Shown: piece by piece, positions 12,977 to 23,432 of the stretch | How the letters are laid out: each line of letters opens with the position of its first letter | Position numbering within the stretch: position 1 is the first letter of the stretch | Assembly: GCA_019188255.1 (NCBI GenBank) | Contig: JAETXT010000006.1 | Coordinates: 3,596,001 to 3,660,000 of the forward strand | Reading direction: 5' to 3' | Origin: Verticillium longisporum | Taxonomy: Eukaryota; Ascomycota; Sordariomycetes; Glomerellales; Plectosphaerellaceae | Length of the DNA stretch: 64,000 bases | Program-made: the position numbers and the translations under genes | The notes under the pieces: generated by a model | What the model was told of the DNA's origin: nothing | What the model saw: the letters and a program-made list of their open reading frames with translations, nothing else | Database searches by the model: none

Positions 12977-15008
12977 ACTCGAGGATTGAAAGGATATCTT
13001 GAGGTCATATTGGTGAAGGAGGTGGACGATCAATCGGCAAAGCGGCATCTTGGAGCTGCCGAGGAAAGGCTCCGTCACTAACGTACTCAGGAGAGCCTCG
13101 CGTTGTGGAGTATCCAGCTCAGGAGCCTGTCAGCCTGTACACTCTAATGACTGACCCTCCTTCGTCTCTGTCTTCCGAAGCGTGGATTCATCCCTTATAA
13201 AGATCCCCCATCCCGCTGATCATTGACTACTACAACTCTCGTCCACTCCCCAATGACCTCGAAAGAATGAGCGAGCGGTTCGACAGCATGGTCCTGCACC
13301 TTTAGTCGTTGCTCGAAGCACTGATGGGACGCTCAAGGGCGATGTCAAAGAGACTCTAATGATGGACCGCCCACCGACGATAGCGGCCTCATGCAGACGA
13401 GTCTTGGACCCGATCAAAGCAGTGGAGCATCTGCTCACTGTCGATACCGTCGACAATGACTTCCAAAGAGTTCACCGGAGCCAAATATCTGAGATGCTCA
13501 GATCACTGCGCGAGACCGTCAGTCGATTAGGAGACCAGGATCATATGCGCTGCCTGGGGCTGGATGGTCACCTGAGCTTAACAGCTTTCATCGTCGACAA
13601 GACGAGAACCAGTCTACTCACCTACGAACAAGGCGTTCTCGAGCCAACGCAACGTCAATATGACATGTCTGATTCATTGGAATCGGAGATCCTGCAATCA
13701 TTGAAAGTCGGCCAAGGCGAACTCGACATCGTCTTGGATATATGCGCGCTTTATTTCTACCCAGTTTCTTAGCAGCTTTTTCCCGACTACTGCCCAGTAG
13801 GTCTTCCTCACGTCTGTTGGGCTCTGAGGAGCCCCTGCGAGTCTGGTTCTTGGGGGGTGAACAAGACGGAGATGTTGTTGAATGTGGCTCGGATGCGAGG
13901 TCTTCTCATCACAGCACCCATAGTGGCAGCTTCCAACGACCTCTTGCCAAACTATCCGCCATCCTACACCGAGGCCATACAGACAAATTCACCACCGTCA
14001 GTTACAGGAACACACAGCGGCATGAAAACCTTCAAAGATGAGAAGCCTCAGAGAGGAAACAAGAGAGACGATGTCCTCCCCGAAGTGACACGTCCTGAAT
14101 AGAGCAAAAGGCCAGGCACCTCCGAGGCAGGGCCGAGTCGGTGTGGGCTCAGCCATTGGACGTCAGACTTGAGGGATGCCTGGGCTCATGCCTTCTCCGA
14201 CGCCATGGTGATTGGTATCGGCGCGGAGGATACGTGTAGGCTCTCGAGAGAAGGGAGGCTCCTCAGAACCTTGGCATCCAAGACTGCATCCCGTGAGCTC
14301 CGTATTCGTGATCCTCGTGTGGTCATTTCAACAAGATGAGCTCAGTCGATGGCCCCGGATAGCAACAGCGCCAAGCAACGAGATCAGTCGCCAATCGATA
14401 AGACTTCCACCTTGTTTGTTACAGCCCGAAGCAATGTCAGCCACCCATGAAAGGAATACAGCTCTTCACCGTTCCGTACGAGACAAGTGGCGCCAGTGCC
14501 TGTTGGCAGATGATGAATTTCGAGTGTCAGCTAATGGTGGCCTCTTCGGCAGACACCTCTGCCCGATCTGTTGGGCAGCGCATCTCTGGATTTCATGAGC
14601 TGCCATTGAGGTCGATTCAGATCCGTAACGAACAGGGGCCAAGTCGCAGGGACAATATTCTTTCGGAGCCTCCGGCGTCTGCAATATGGACCAAAGTCTA
14701 CCACGAAATTCCTCGACACTTGGGCTCTATCTTCCGATCTATCGCCATGCCTTGGGGCCACCTTGGGCCACTATGACCAAGTTCGCCCTGCGGTCTTCCG
14801 TATGCGGGGTCTCGCGGCGGACTCGGTCCCCGGAGGAAGCGATCTACAGGACAGACTTACACCGCCCCGTGCGGAGATGAGACGACATGAATAATGGAGA
14901 TGAAATCCTTCCACTTCTCAACAAGGTCATATTCCCGCCAGCAGTGGCGCACCGCCCTCAGAGCTTCAGCGACGCAACCAAACCAAACACATACCACAAC
15001 AGCGCAAC
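12977..15008. other. Intergenic region with decayed coding remnants
   Basis: Two kilobases between the MFS gene and the feruloyl-esterase pseudogene. Apart from the remnant at 13359-14430, no family was recognised. Short ORFs at 14447-14776 look incidental. Confidence 0.4.
13359..14430 (+). pseudogene. Unrecognised, apparently decayed gene
   Basis: An ORF of 137 codons starts at 13359. A second open stretch (13857-14102) continues in frame beyond a TAG at 14100-14102 as protein-like sequence (DLRDAWAHAF, then AMVIGIGAED) up to a TGA near 14336, and again beyond it. Composition of the translated stretches looks like a real soluble protein rather than random sequence. TAG could derive from CAG and TGA from CGA by C-to-T change. 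No family was recognised, splice sites joining the pieces were not found, and the whole could be non-coding. Confidence 0.3.
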
Positions 15009-16788
15009 ATGTTGTTTAGTCCTCTCCTCATCTGGGCTCTCGCGATCATTGCGCGCGTGGTGGAATGCGCAACCGAGGGTGATGACGCCTTTCGACAGGA
15101 CTGCTTGTCGCTGAACCCTGCAGCGCTTGTCAGGAACTCGACCCTGGTGAGACTCGAGTTCGTAGCTCAGGGCACGACCGTATCCCTCAATGACAACGTC
15201 CCGTCTTGCAATCGCCCCGCGTAAAAAGTCGAGGTCGATCTTTGCCGCGTCGGTCTCCAGATCCCGACCTCTAAGCGCTCGAGCATCAGCTTTGAGCTGT
15301 GGCTCCCTAGGGAATGGAAGGGCGCGCGGTATCTTGCGACGGGAAACGGTGGTGTTGACGGCTGTACAAAAACCTGCTTTCCCCAATCCATGATCGCCCA
15401 GGACGACCTGACGAGACGCCAGGTATCAAGTATGAGGACCTGGCGTACGGCGCCGCCAACGGTTTTGCAACCATGGGGACCAACAACAGCCATAATGGCA
15501 CAACCGCCGTGACGATGCTGAACAATCCCGACAGTGTTGAGGACTTTTCCTACAGAGCGTGAGAATCTTGTCTCCGTTGGGCTTCTCCCTGTATTGACGA
15601 CCCCCAGTCTTCACACTGGGACCAAATCTGCGAAGAAAATCATAAAGGCTTTCTACGACAAGAAACCTGACCATTCGTACTTCATCGGATGCTCCCTGGG
15701 CGGCCGCATGGGTATCAAAGATGCAGAGCTCTTTCCCGAGGACTACGATGGCATCGTCGCCGGTGCGCCGACCGTTGACTTTAACAAACTTCAAGGCGCG
15801 CGAGCCTTTTTCTACACCGTGACTGGCGCCGTCGGCTCCTAGAACTTCATCCCCGCCGATACATGGACTGGCCTCATCCATGATGAGGTCCTCCGGCAGT
15901 GTGATAAGATTGACGGCGTTGCGGACGGCATTAAGGTTCCAAATAAATGCCACTTTGACCCGCAGGCTCTGTTGTGCAAAGCGTCAGAGGTCCAAGGGTG
16001 TCTGAACGAAGCCCAAGTCCAGCAACTCGAGAAGATCTACGCACCGTACGAGTTCCCCGACGGAGAGCCCATTTTCCCACGCCTGAACCCGGGAGCGGAG
16101 AAGAGAGCCGTGGATCGACTCTTGTCTGGCCTGCCGTTCACCAACTCAGTTGTACGTACCCCCTCCGACTCTGGTTGCCTATCATGGTGATGGCACTTTA
16201 GCGCGTGCTCGGTTGAGCAACAATACAGGAATGGTTTCGCTACGTGGTCCTCAGCGACCCCGCCTGGCAGCCCGAAGACTACACCTCCGCTCTCGTCCGC
16301 ACGGCCGAGGCCATAAACCCCTTCAACATCCGAACCTATCCCCGCACCCTCCCCGGCTTCAGGGCCCGCGGCGGCAAGCTCATCACGTACCACGGCGGCC
16401 AGGACCAGCAGCTCACACAGTTCGGCACCGAGCGCTTCGTCGAGCGCATGGCCCGCGGCGACGGCCGGCTGGGCGACTACAACCGGTACTTTCCCATCTT
16501 GGGGATGTTCCACTGCAACGCCGGGCCGGGAGCCTGGGTTCTCGACCAGGGTGGCAACGCTGCCGCGGCGGGTATCGGTTTCGACGCCGAGAGCAATGTG
16601 CTGGCGGCGGCGGTCGCCTGGGTAGAGGAGGGCCGGGCCGGGCGCCCGAGGTGCTACGAGGGACCAAGTTCGTGGATGATGCGCCGGCCAAGGGTATTGA
16701 CTTTCAGCGCGACCACTGCGCCTGGCCTAGGCAGCAGACATTCCTGGGCGGCGATTACAAGAAGCCTGAAAGCTGGAGGTGTGTCTAG
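15009..16788 (+). pseudogene. Feruloyl esterase/tannase pseudogene
   Basis: Degraded member of the tannase/feruloyl esterase family, secreted hydrolases that cut phenolic esters from plant cell walls. A signal peptide (residues 1-20) starts at 15009. Three family-consistent introns are still spliceable (15364-15422, 15559-15607, 16152-16228), and the hallmark blocks GNGGVDG, CSLGGRMG (nucleophile Ser), FRYVVLSDP and GMFHCNAG are readable. Three lesions break it: TAA at 15222-15224, TAG at 15840-15842, and a 5-bp tandem duplication within 16631-16643 that shifts frame before PEVLRGTKF. Both stops sit where Gln (CAA, CAG) is plausible, so each could be a CpA-to-TpA change. After the shift the frame stays open to a final W-x-CV ending at 16788. 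Confidence 0.85.
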
Positions 16789-17155
16789 CAGGGTAGAGCA
16801 GGTCCCAGCACACTGGGTGAGGCGCGATTTTGACATCTCGCATTCGATTTATATATTGGCCTCGACTGCTGGAGCATCTTATCGCAATGTTCCTGGTCAC
16901 AAAGTGCTCGCCCGTTCTGGGGCCAGCAGAACCACCCAGGTCTCGGCCAGGGGACCATGTCTATAGACCGTATCTGTTCCGACGAAGGATTTGGCTATCT
17001 GATTATTTTCAGCATTAGCCTAAAGCCCTCTGAAGCTATCGACCAAGGTAATGCTTACCTGCCGCTAACATGATCATCTTTCCCCTCGCTCACCGCCGCC
17101 GGGCTCACGCAGAATAAGCTGGACAGCTCGCCGCACCAAAGGCAGTTCAACGACG
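16789..17155. other. Intergenic region
   Basis: About 370 bases between the esterase pseudogene and the epimerase-like gene. No feature recognised; probably holds the promoter of the downstream gene. Confidence 0.4.
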
Positions 17156-18073
17156 ATGAAGATCATCGTGACCGGCGCCAGCGGCTTTGTCGGCTCTGAG
17201 ATCATCCGCCAATGTCTTCAGAATCCTAAGATGACCACAGTCGTCGCCGTGGCTCGCAGGCCCGTGTCAGTACCCGATGACACGCCTGCGTCGAAGTTCA
17301 GGTCGGTGGTCGTGTCAAACTACGACAACTACCCAGAAGACGCTTGGAAGGAGTTTTCGGGCGCAGATGCGTGCATCTGGTGAGCTCGCGAGATCCCCGA
17401 GAGATACGGTGGTCTTCCCCCACCCCCCGATCTCGAATTCATGCCTCGGGGCATCCTCGTTGCTGATCGCTCCTTCGCGCTGCTACAGGACCGTGGCGGT
17501 GACGCCGGCGAAGACGAAAGGAATGACCCCCGAGGACGTCCGGAAGGCATGCCACGACTACACCTTGGCAGGCCTGCAGACGATCTGGAGCTCCGAGCCC
17601 CTGCGGCCCTTTCGATTCCTCTACATGAGCGGCGCCGTCGCCGAGAGGAACCAGTCCAAGCAGCTGCCATGGGTCATGGCCGAGTACCGTCTGATGAGGG
17701 TACGTCGATCCCACGCACGAAGCGCCCCCCCGGGCGTCGTCGTCTGCCGATCCCATTCCCCAGAAGTCCTCTGGCGCTGACGACATGCCCTGGGCAGGGT
17801 GAGACGGAGAACCAAGTGCTGCGGTTCGCGGACCAGCACGAAGGCCTCGAGGCCTGCGTCGCCAGACCTGGTTTCATTACCAGCTGCTCCACCGCTCTGG
17901 GCTCGGCCACCGCGGCAGCGCTCAGCGTCGCGGTTGTGGTTCCAAACATTGCTGTGGAGACGATCGCGGCGGCTCTCGCGCACCAAGCGGTGGCCGGGTT
18001 CGAGCAGGAGACATTGAAGACGAGCGATCTAAAGCGGCTAGGGCGGGCTGCGGGTAAGATTTGCATGATGTGA
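17156..18073 (+). CDS. NAD(P)-binding Rossmann protein, epimerase-like
   Basis: Atypical SDR of the nucleoside-diphosphate-sugar-epimerase/NmrA-like kind. Three exons (17156-17379, 17489-17699, 17798-18073) encode 236 residues; both introns preserve phase. The dinucleotide-binding motif GASGFVG is at residues 7-13, followed by a basic VARRP at the end of beta-2, suggesting NADP preference. FLYMSGAVAE marks the strand before the catalytic region, and ARPGFI ends the core. A clear YxxxK pair is not visible, so catalytic activity is uncertain; a regulatory nucleotide sensor is possible. Function and substrate are unknown. Confidence 0.8.
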
Positions 18074-18894
18074 ACCAAGGGGGGGGTCCGGCTCTTTTTT
18101 TTTCAGCGTGAGATGGGCCAGATTGGGACGTTGTCGTGTTCCGTTGTCTGGCGTCGCTCTGTCAGGGTGTCTCAGCCCGGAACCCCCCATTTAAGGGGCC
18201 GGCCGAGACCAGCGGGGGGCGAAGGCCGCGGCGCCCAACACGGGGTTCAGCAATGTTGCCAGTGGGTGTGGTTGATGTTGTGATTTCTTGTCACGGTTCT
18301 TTTCTTGTCTTGACGAGATGTTGTTTATACAAGGGCCGCGTTTGCCAAGCTTGTGTTGTGCTGGTGGGATCAGGACCTTTGCCTAGGTTTGTTACATCTG
18401 GGCCGTCAGGAACACGGAGCATCCAGGCTATGCTCGATACCGAAGAGATGGACTACAAGATGAATGATAGTCCATGACCTTGATCGCATCAAAAGAGAGG
18501 CACAGTATGGGGGCGGGCGGCAAAAGATTGCTGGGTGTCTTGCCCAGCGTCTCCTTGAGCAGGGAGAAAAGTTTGGCCCACCATCATGTCCATGACGAAA
18601 AGCAATGTTTTTGGACTTCCAAGCCGAGACATAGCAAAAGGTCTTGCCCGCTGTCTCAATCATCTAGCAACCTCCCTTCAGGAGGTTAAGAGCCTTCAGG
18701 AGGTTAAGAGCCTTCAGGAGGTTAAGAGGATGTCTCCTGGCCGTGACGATTGAGTATATAAGAGGCAGACAATCAAGCTCAGTTTGGGTTCTCGATTCTC
18801 ATCATCAGCTCACATTCCTTCACTCAACACTCAACAGACCTTTCATACCAACCTCTACCACCACCACCACCAACCAAACCAAACCACCTTCAAA
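18074..18894 (+). promoter_or_regulatory. Hydrophobin upstream region with TATA box
   Basis: A TATA box (TATATAAG, 18755-18762) lies about 135 bases before the hydrophobin ATG. The leader has a CCA-repeat (18858-18873) and an AAA-ATG context, both common in highly expressed fungal genes. An 18-bp triplicate lies 30 bases upstream of the TATA box. Confidence 0.65.
18675..18728. repeat. 18-bp tandem repeat, 3 perfect copies
   Basis: Units CCTTCAGGAGGTTAAGAG at 18675, 18693 and 18711 with no mismatches, immediately upstream of the hydrophobin TATA box. The position suggests a multiplied regulatory site, but this is inference. Confidence 0.95.
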
Positions 18895-19300
18895 ATGCAG
18901 TTCACCATCGTCGCCGCCCTTTTCGCCTCGGTCGCCATGGCCGCCCCGCCACCCTCAACGCCCGTGCCACCGTCTGCCCTACCGGCCTCCTGTACGGCGT
19001 CGCCCAGTGCTGCGCCACCTCCGTCCTCGGCGTTGCCGATCTGGACTGCTCCGTCCGTAAGTGTCACCTCCCCCGCTCCGCGTCTATCTCTTCTGCCGCA
19101 GCGACTACGCCATGCATCTCCGCAGAGAGGATCGAGCACACCCGGCTAACGTTGACGCTCTCTTCTCCACTGCAGCCAGCAGCACCCCCTCCGACGGCGC
19201 CGACCTCAAGAGGATCTGTGCCGAAAGCGGCGCGGCGGCCATGTGCTGCAGCATCCCTCTCGCCGGCCAGGGTGTCCTCTGCACTCCCGTCGTTGGTTAA
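18895..19300 (+). CDS. Class II hydrophobin with frameshift after signal peptide
   Basis: Small secreted amphipathic surface protein. Exon 1 (18895-19056) opens with a signal peptide (MQFTIVAALFASVAMAA). The mature part then reads in a different frame (from 18957): eight cysteines in the order C, CC, C, C, CC, C with spacings 10, 11, 16, 8 and 10, a perfect class II pattern. Intron 19057-19175 (GTAAGT...GCAG) lies after the fourth Cys and keeps phase; exon 2 is 19176-19300. One base is missing within about 18943-18950, in a C/G run, so the frame as given does not produce the mature protein. With one extra base the product would be 95 residues. The cause may be a sequencing error or a real inactivating mutation. 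Confidence 0.88.
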
Positions 19301-19805
19301 GCGCTGCATGGGCGGTACATTAGCAACCCGGCAACGGTTGCATCTGGACACAAACACTTCATTTCTTGGGAGACAGTATTGGTTGTGTGACTTAAAGACT
19401 ATGGCCCTCAGAGTATAGAGCTCTCTGGTGCTCAGATAGACGGTTCGGTGAAATAATAGTTGGTGTTGATCATAAGTTCTGACTCAATCGTGTGATTTGT
19501 ATGCGGCGCAATTCTACTTGCTGTTATGGCCTCCAGACGAGTCCATGTCTTTTTCATGTTCCCTTTGATTATTCTCTGCAATGGAGCCTCGAAAGTAACT
19601 GAGTACTGAGAAAAGCAACCTCAAGTAGCTCAGTTGCTCGAACAGACCCGAAATTTATGCCATAAAACATTCTGTAACGTACCAAATTTTTGTTTCGATA
19701 TAGAAAAGAGGTTAGTGCTCCGATACATAGTCTGTACATCGTCAAGCTCTTTTCTAATGTCGGACACATCAACTCACAAAAATGTCAGTACGAACCCGTG
19801 TCCGC
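19301..19805. other. Convergent 3' intergenic region
   Basis: Relatively AT-rich stretch between the hydrophobin (+) and the truncated transcription factor (-). No gene recognised. Confidence 0.4.
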
Positions 19806-20911
19806 CTATCTATTATTCTGAGCAGTAAACGTCTCGTAGCCAAGATGATCTGCCCATAGCCATACTTGACTCGCATCAGCAAGCCCCTGATCCACCAAGA
19901 CTGAAAGGTCGCCATCCCAATCAAACGTGGTGACCGGCTCGGCTGAACCACTGAGAACTGGCGCCCCCGTCGAAAAACTGAGCTGTTGCAGGAGGGGGAC
20001 AGGCGAGGGAGGACGGCTCGCTGATCCGGGAATATGCTGCGTAAAGACTTGACGACTATCAGTACCAATGCATCAGCAGCACTTGACTTGGTCTCACCTT
20101 CTTGAATAGGATGTAGCGAACCTCCGCTTCTATCTGGGATCAAATGTTGGTTTGAAGTGACTGGCGCAGTCGCGGATGCTGTCCCCACGGTGGAAGCAAA
20201 AGACGTTGGCCTGTTCGGAACAAGACCGACCCTCGCCGTGATGAGCTCCGTTTCCTGACGTAAAACTACCGTGACGAGACTGTCCAGGATGTCGAGACTC
20301 TGTCTGGAGATCAAATGCTGGCTGGAGGTTGGCGAGTCCGCCGCGCTACGACACATGCGTATAATGTGCATGACGCCAGTCTTGGCCCGATTGCCCTTAT
20401 CTGTCAGCGGCCCGGACAGGCAGAAGGCGCAGTGGACGACACCGGCGGTAAAGAGAGTGATGCCAATGTGCATGGCGGCGTGGGTGCGTCCGGATGCCTG
20501 CAGGGCAGACGAGTACCGATACAGCTCAGAGGTATCCATGGCTGAGTCCAACAGCTGCTGGAGAGATGTGCTTCCTCCTCCTGTCATTCTCAGCTCGTTC
20601 ATCTGCCCATCGTTCTCAAAGGCGGCCGTGCGATGTAGAATGATTTGTAGGTTATCATACGTCAGCTGCAGATTGAGCGCCTGCAGCTGAAGTAATGAAG
20701 ATTGTTCATCTTGAGCTGCGTAGCTTGCCAATTGCAGCTCTTTGGGTAGCTCATGGCGCCACTGCAGCATCTTGGTGTGGATACTCTGGACCGTGTTGAG
20801 GCTCTTACTCTGTCCCCGCCGCCCCAGGAATGCGCCCATGATCCTGTAGAGGCTCCGTCGGAAGGGTATCGAGGGCAACTTGGGAGACAAGGGATGGGGA
20901 ACTCGAGTGAT
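19806..20911 (-). pseudogene. Truncated fungal-specific transcription factor (C-terminal half)
   Basis: C-terminal half of a Zn2Cys6-type regulator: the late part of the fungal_trans middle homology region is readable from IPFRRSLYRIMG onward, including LQLTYDNLQIILHRTAAF. Intron 20048-20097 (GTGAGA...CAAG) restores a frame that ends at 19806 after an acidic FDWDGDLSVL-type tail, typical of these proteins. Upstream of 20911 the frame meets a TAG that coincides with a possible splice acceptor (CTGTAG), but no zinc cluster or first half of the regulatory domain is visible in the 400 bases beyond. It therefore looks like an N-terminally deleted remnant. A distant unrecognised 5' exon cannot be excluded. 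Confidence 0.7.
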
Positions 20912-21354
20912 CTACAGCTGGCGTCACGGCGGCCGAGCTTTGGTTAGCGCCGTCTGGGCAGGAGCGGCCCAAAGTTAAGGTTCGGCACTACCTTCCGCCT
21001 GGCAAGGATGCCCGATCCCTACTGCCCAGTAGCGGTCATCTCGCCGACAGGGAAGGCCCGGGAAGGAGCTGCTAGTCTCCCGCTCCTTCTCGATTCTCCC
21101 TGGAGCTTGGTGGCAGGCAATTACGTCCAGGACATACTGTACATGTACATGTATATGTACTATCTAGGTAGCTACCCCTCCTTTGATGCAGATTTGATGT
21201 AGAGGTTTAGCATCACTTTGTAGGGTTAGGGTCAGGGAATACGTCACTGAGTAGGGTCATTCTGAAGGCAATGAAACAATATCCTCATGTGAAGCCCCCT
21301 TTTTTTTTTTTTTTTTTTTCATTATTTCTACTTGAGATCCTTTTGCCCCCCTGC
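20912..21354. other. Intergenic region with 20-nt poly-T
   Basis: Contains a T20 run (21300-21319) just beyond the 3' end of the HchA-type gene and a TAGGGTTAGGG segment near 21222, too short to be a telomere remnant. No gene recognised. Confidence 0.5.
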
Positions 21355-22236
21355 CTACTTGCTCGCCACAGCCTCGAGCAGCGTCTTGGCGGCCAGCTTG
21401 CCGAGGTTGTTCGAGGCCAGCGGCGAGTCGCCCGTCAGCAGCAGGCGGTCGCGGTGGACCTCGCCGGTGATCTGGCTGTTGATGGGCTCGACGCCGAGGG
21501 CGCGCAGGCGCTCGCCGACGAGCCAGGCCATCTTGCCGGGGATGTAGCCAATGTCAATGTTGGCGCCCTCGTCGAGCGAGTCGGGGAAGACGTCGACCTT
21601 GTAGCCCTCGTAGATGTACCGGGACCCGGCGGGCTTGCCGACGTCGGCGGGGGGCATGCTCGCGGGCCCGTGGCACAGCGTCACGAAGAAGCGCTCGTGG
21701 GCGTGGGCCCAGCGCAGCACGTCGCCGACGGTGGCCGAGAAGGGCACGCCGTTGAGCACGCCGTGGCCGCCGGGGATGAAGACGGCGAGGTACGGCGTGT
21801 CGGCGGTGAAGCCGCGGCCCCAGACGTCCTGCAGGTTGAGCGGGTTGCGGATCTTGTCGCGGTACTTGTCGTAGATGGCCTGGACGGCCTTGTCCTCCTT
21901 GGGGAACGCCCACATTTCAAACTTGACGGGCTCGCCCGACAGCGTGGCAATGTCAATGTCGAAGCCGGCGGCGTCCATGTGCAGCATGGGCAGCAGCATC
22001 TCGACCGGGTGGTTGCCCGTCGAGAAGAACGAGCCGTCGGCCATCTTGAGGTAGCGCTCCTGGGTCGCGATGAGGAGCACCTTCCACTTGCCGCCCTTGT
22101 AGGCCGTGGCCGCGTAGTCGGCGTCGCCCTCGGCAAAGTCCGTCTTGGGGGCGACGTACTGCGTCAGCGAGTATGGTGAGGGGAACCAGGCGTCGTCTTC
22201 GGCCTGGTCGGCGACGGGCTTGCGGTCGTTGGACAT
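21355..22236 (-). CDS. HchA/Hsp31-type DJ-1/PfpI family protein
   Basis: Intronless gene, 293 residues, for a class I glutamine-amidotransferase-like protein of the HchA (Hsp31) branch, known as a cofactor-free glyoxalase III/deglycase and holding chaperone in stress. The catalytic set is visible: Glu79 in GNHPVE, the nucleophile Cys188 with His189 in LCHGPAS, and the oxyanion-side FIPGGHG at 153-159. The length matches bacterial HchA (about 283). The N-terminal extension ([16 protein letters not shown]) is also the HchA type, not the short yeast Hsp31 type. High GC and lack of introns would fit an old bacterial acquisition, but HchA-like genes are widespread in fungi. A TATA box lies about 100 bases upstream. 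Confidence 0.9.
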   Translation of the reverse strand: MSNDRKPVADQAEDDAWFPSPYSLTQYVAPKTDFAEGDADYAATAYKGGKWKVLLIATQERYLKMADGSFFSTGNHPVEMLLPMLHMDAAGFDIDIATLSGEPVKFEMWAFPKEDKAVQAIYDKYRDKIRNPLNLQDVWGRGFTADTPYLAVFIPGGHGVLNGVPFSATVGDVLRWAHAHERFFVTLCHGPASMPPADVGKPAGSRYIYEGYKVDVFPDSLDEGANIDIGYIPGKMAWLVGERLRALGVEPINSQITGEVHRDRLLLTGDSPLASNNLGKLAAKTLLEAVASK

Positions 22237-22333
22237 GATGGGTGGTGGTGGTGGTGGTGTTGTTCTCTTCGCAGTCAGTTGTCTGTGTCAAATTGCGAGC
22301 AAGACGGCGAGAACATCAGGGTTCAGCGACAGC

Positions 22334-22341
22334 TTTATATA
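22334..22341 (-). promoter_or_regulatory. TATA box of the HchA-type gene
   Basis: On the minus strand the sequence reads TATATAAA about 100 bases before the ATG, followed by an (ACC)n leader directly before the start codon. A strong TATA box would suit a stress-inducible gene. Confidence 0.55.
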
Positions 22342-22960
22342 CACACCAACCGTACCTACCTACCTACCCTGACACAGCCGTATCCAGGAGAAGCAAAGCC
22401 GCGCTGGGAGCAAATTTCGAGCTTACTCTTTGGGGCACATGTGGGTGAGTGACGTTGACGGCACTGCGGGGTCGTTGTCGTCTTCTGCTCTCTGGAGTCT
22501 GGCCAAGGCTTGTCCTGGAACCTGGCCGTTTCGATGGGTACAATGCAATACAATAGGCGGCCATGGCATCTTCAGCGCCTCCATCTAGTCCCGTTCCGAC
22601 GGAACATGACTTGTACCAAGTTGGAACGAGTTGGCACAAGGCGTAGGGAACCAGTCGCGATGGTTTCTGACCCTCGGACGGCAGGTTTTGCCAGGGTAAG
22701 CTTCGACGCTAGCCCCGGCATCTGGGTTCTGTTAAGGCAGACCCAAAGGCTGATGGGGGGTTCGCGCTCTCCGGGCCAATGGGCTCAGGGCTCAGGGCTA
22801 GGGCCAGGGCCAGGGCTTGATCGAGCGCTACGATGCATCGGCTGAGCGCTACGATTTAGCGGGTTTTGGGGGACTTGCTTGACATGGTGCCTCCTGGTGC
22901 CTCCTGGTGCAACCTCCCTCAGCCGCCCCACACAAGCTGTGAGCTATACCTGTAGTACAC

Positions 22961-23038
22961 CACCAGAGACCACCCACGTACATATACAGCAACGTACAAC
23001 ACCAGAGACCACCCACGTACATATACAGCAACGTACAC
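22961..23038. repeat. 39-bp tandem duplication
   Basis: Two near-identical 39-bp units beginning CACCAGAGACCACCCACG, at 22961 and 23000. Confidence 0.9.
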
Positions 23039-23432
23039 CACGCCAGTCATCACGGCCTTATCTTGAACCTGCTTAGAAAACCCTAGGTGGGTAAGCCCAT
23101 CCACCTCCGACGGAACTCCACCCCCATGGCATCGTCCCACCCCGAACATGGTCGGCCACGTCGAGCCAGCCCACGACGGAAACGAAGCATGCTTGCGTCA
23201 CAAGGCAGGTCTACATGGTACTGCCACACCCCGACTGCTTCGTCATGGCCTCTCTCTCCGTCAGAGCTAGCTTCGGACGCCCCTATCTTGGAGCTGATTC
23301 GCCTCGACACGCCTGAGACCCAAAGGCTCGCCCAAACCGCCGTAAGCAAGATGCAGACCTGAGCTGTTGATACCACCAGCTGGTTCTGCACGCTATTCAC
23401 ATCACCGCCGCCCCTCCCCCTACCCCGCACAC

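Larger units (their letters stand above)
22237..23432. other. Divergent intergenic region
   Basis: About 1.2 kb between the HchA-type gene (-) and the alcohol dehydrogenase (+). Holds both promoters and a 39-bp tandem duplication at 22961-23038. No gene recognised. Confidence 0.45.

Noticed and set aside
21220..21240. TAGGGTTAGGG as an interstitial telomere
   Set aside because: Fewer than two full units and no subtelomeric context; expected by chance at this length.
21271..22179. Antisense ORF of 302 codons opposite the HchA-type gene
   Set aside because: Shadow frame; begins with a poly-Phe translation of the T20 run and has no recognisable domain.
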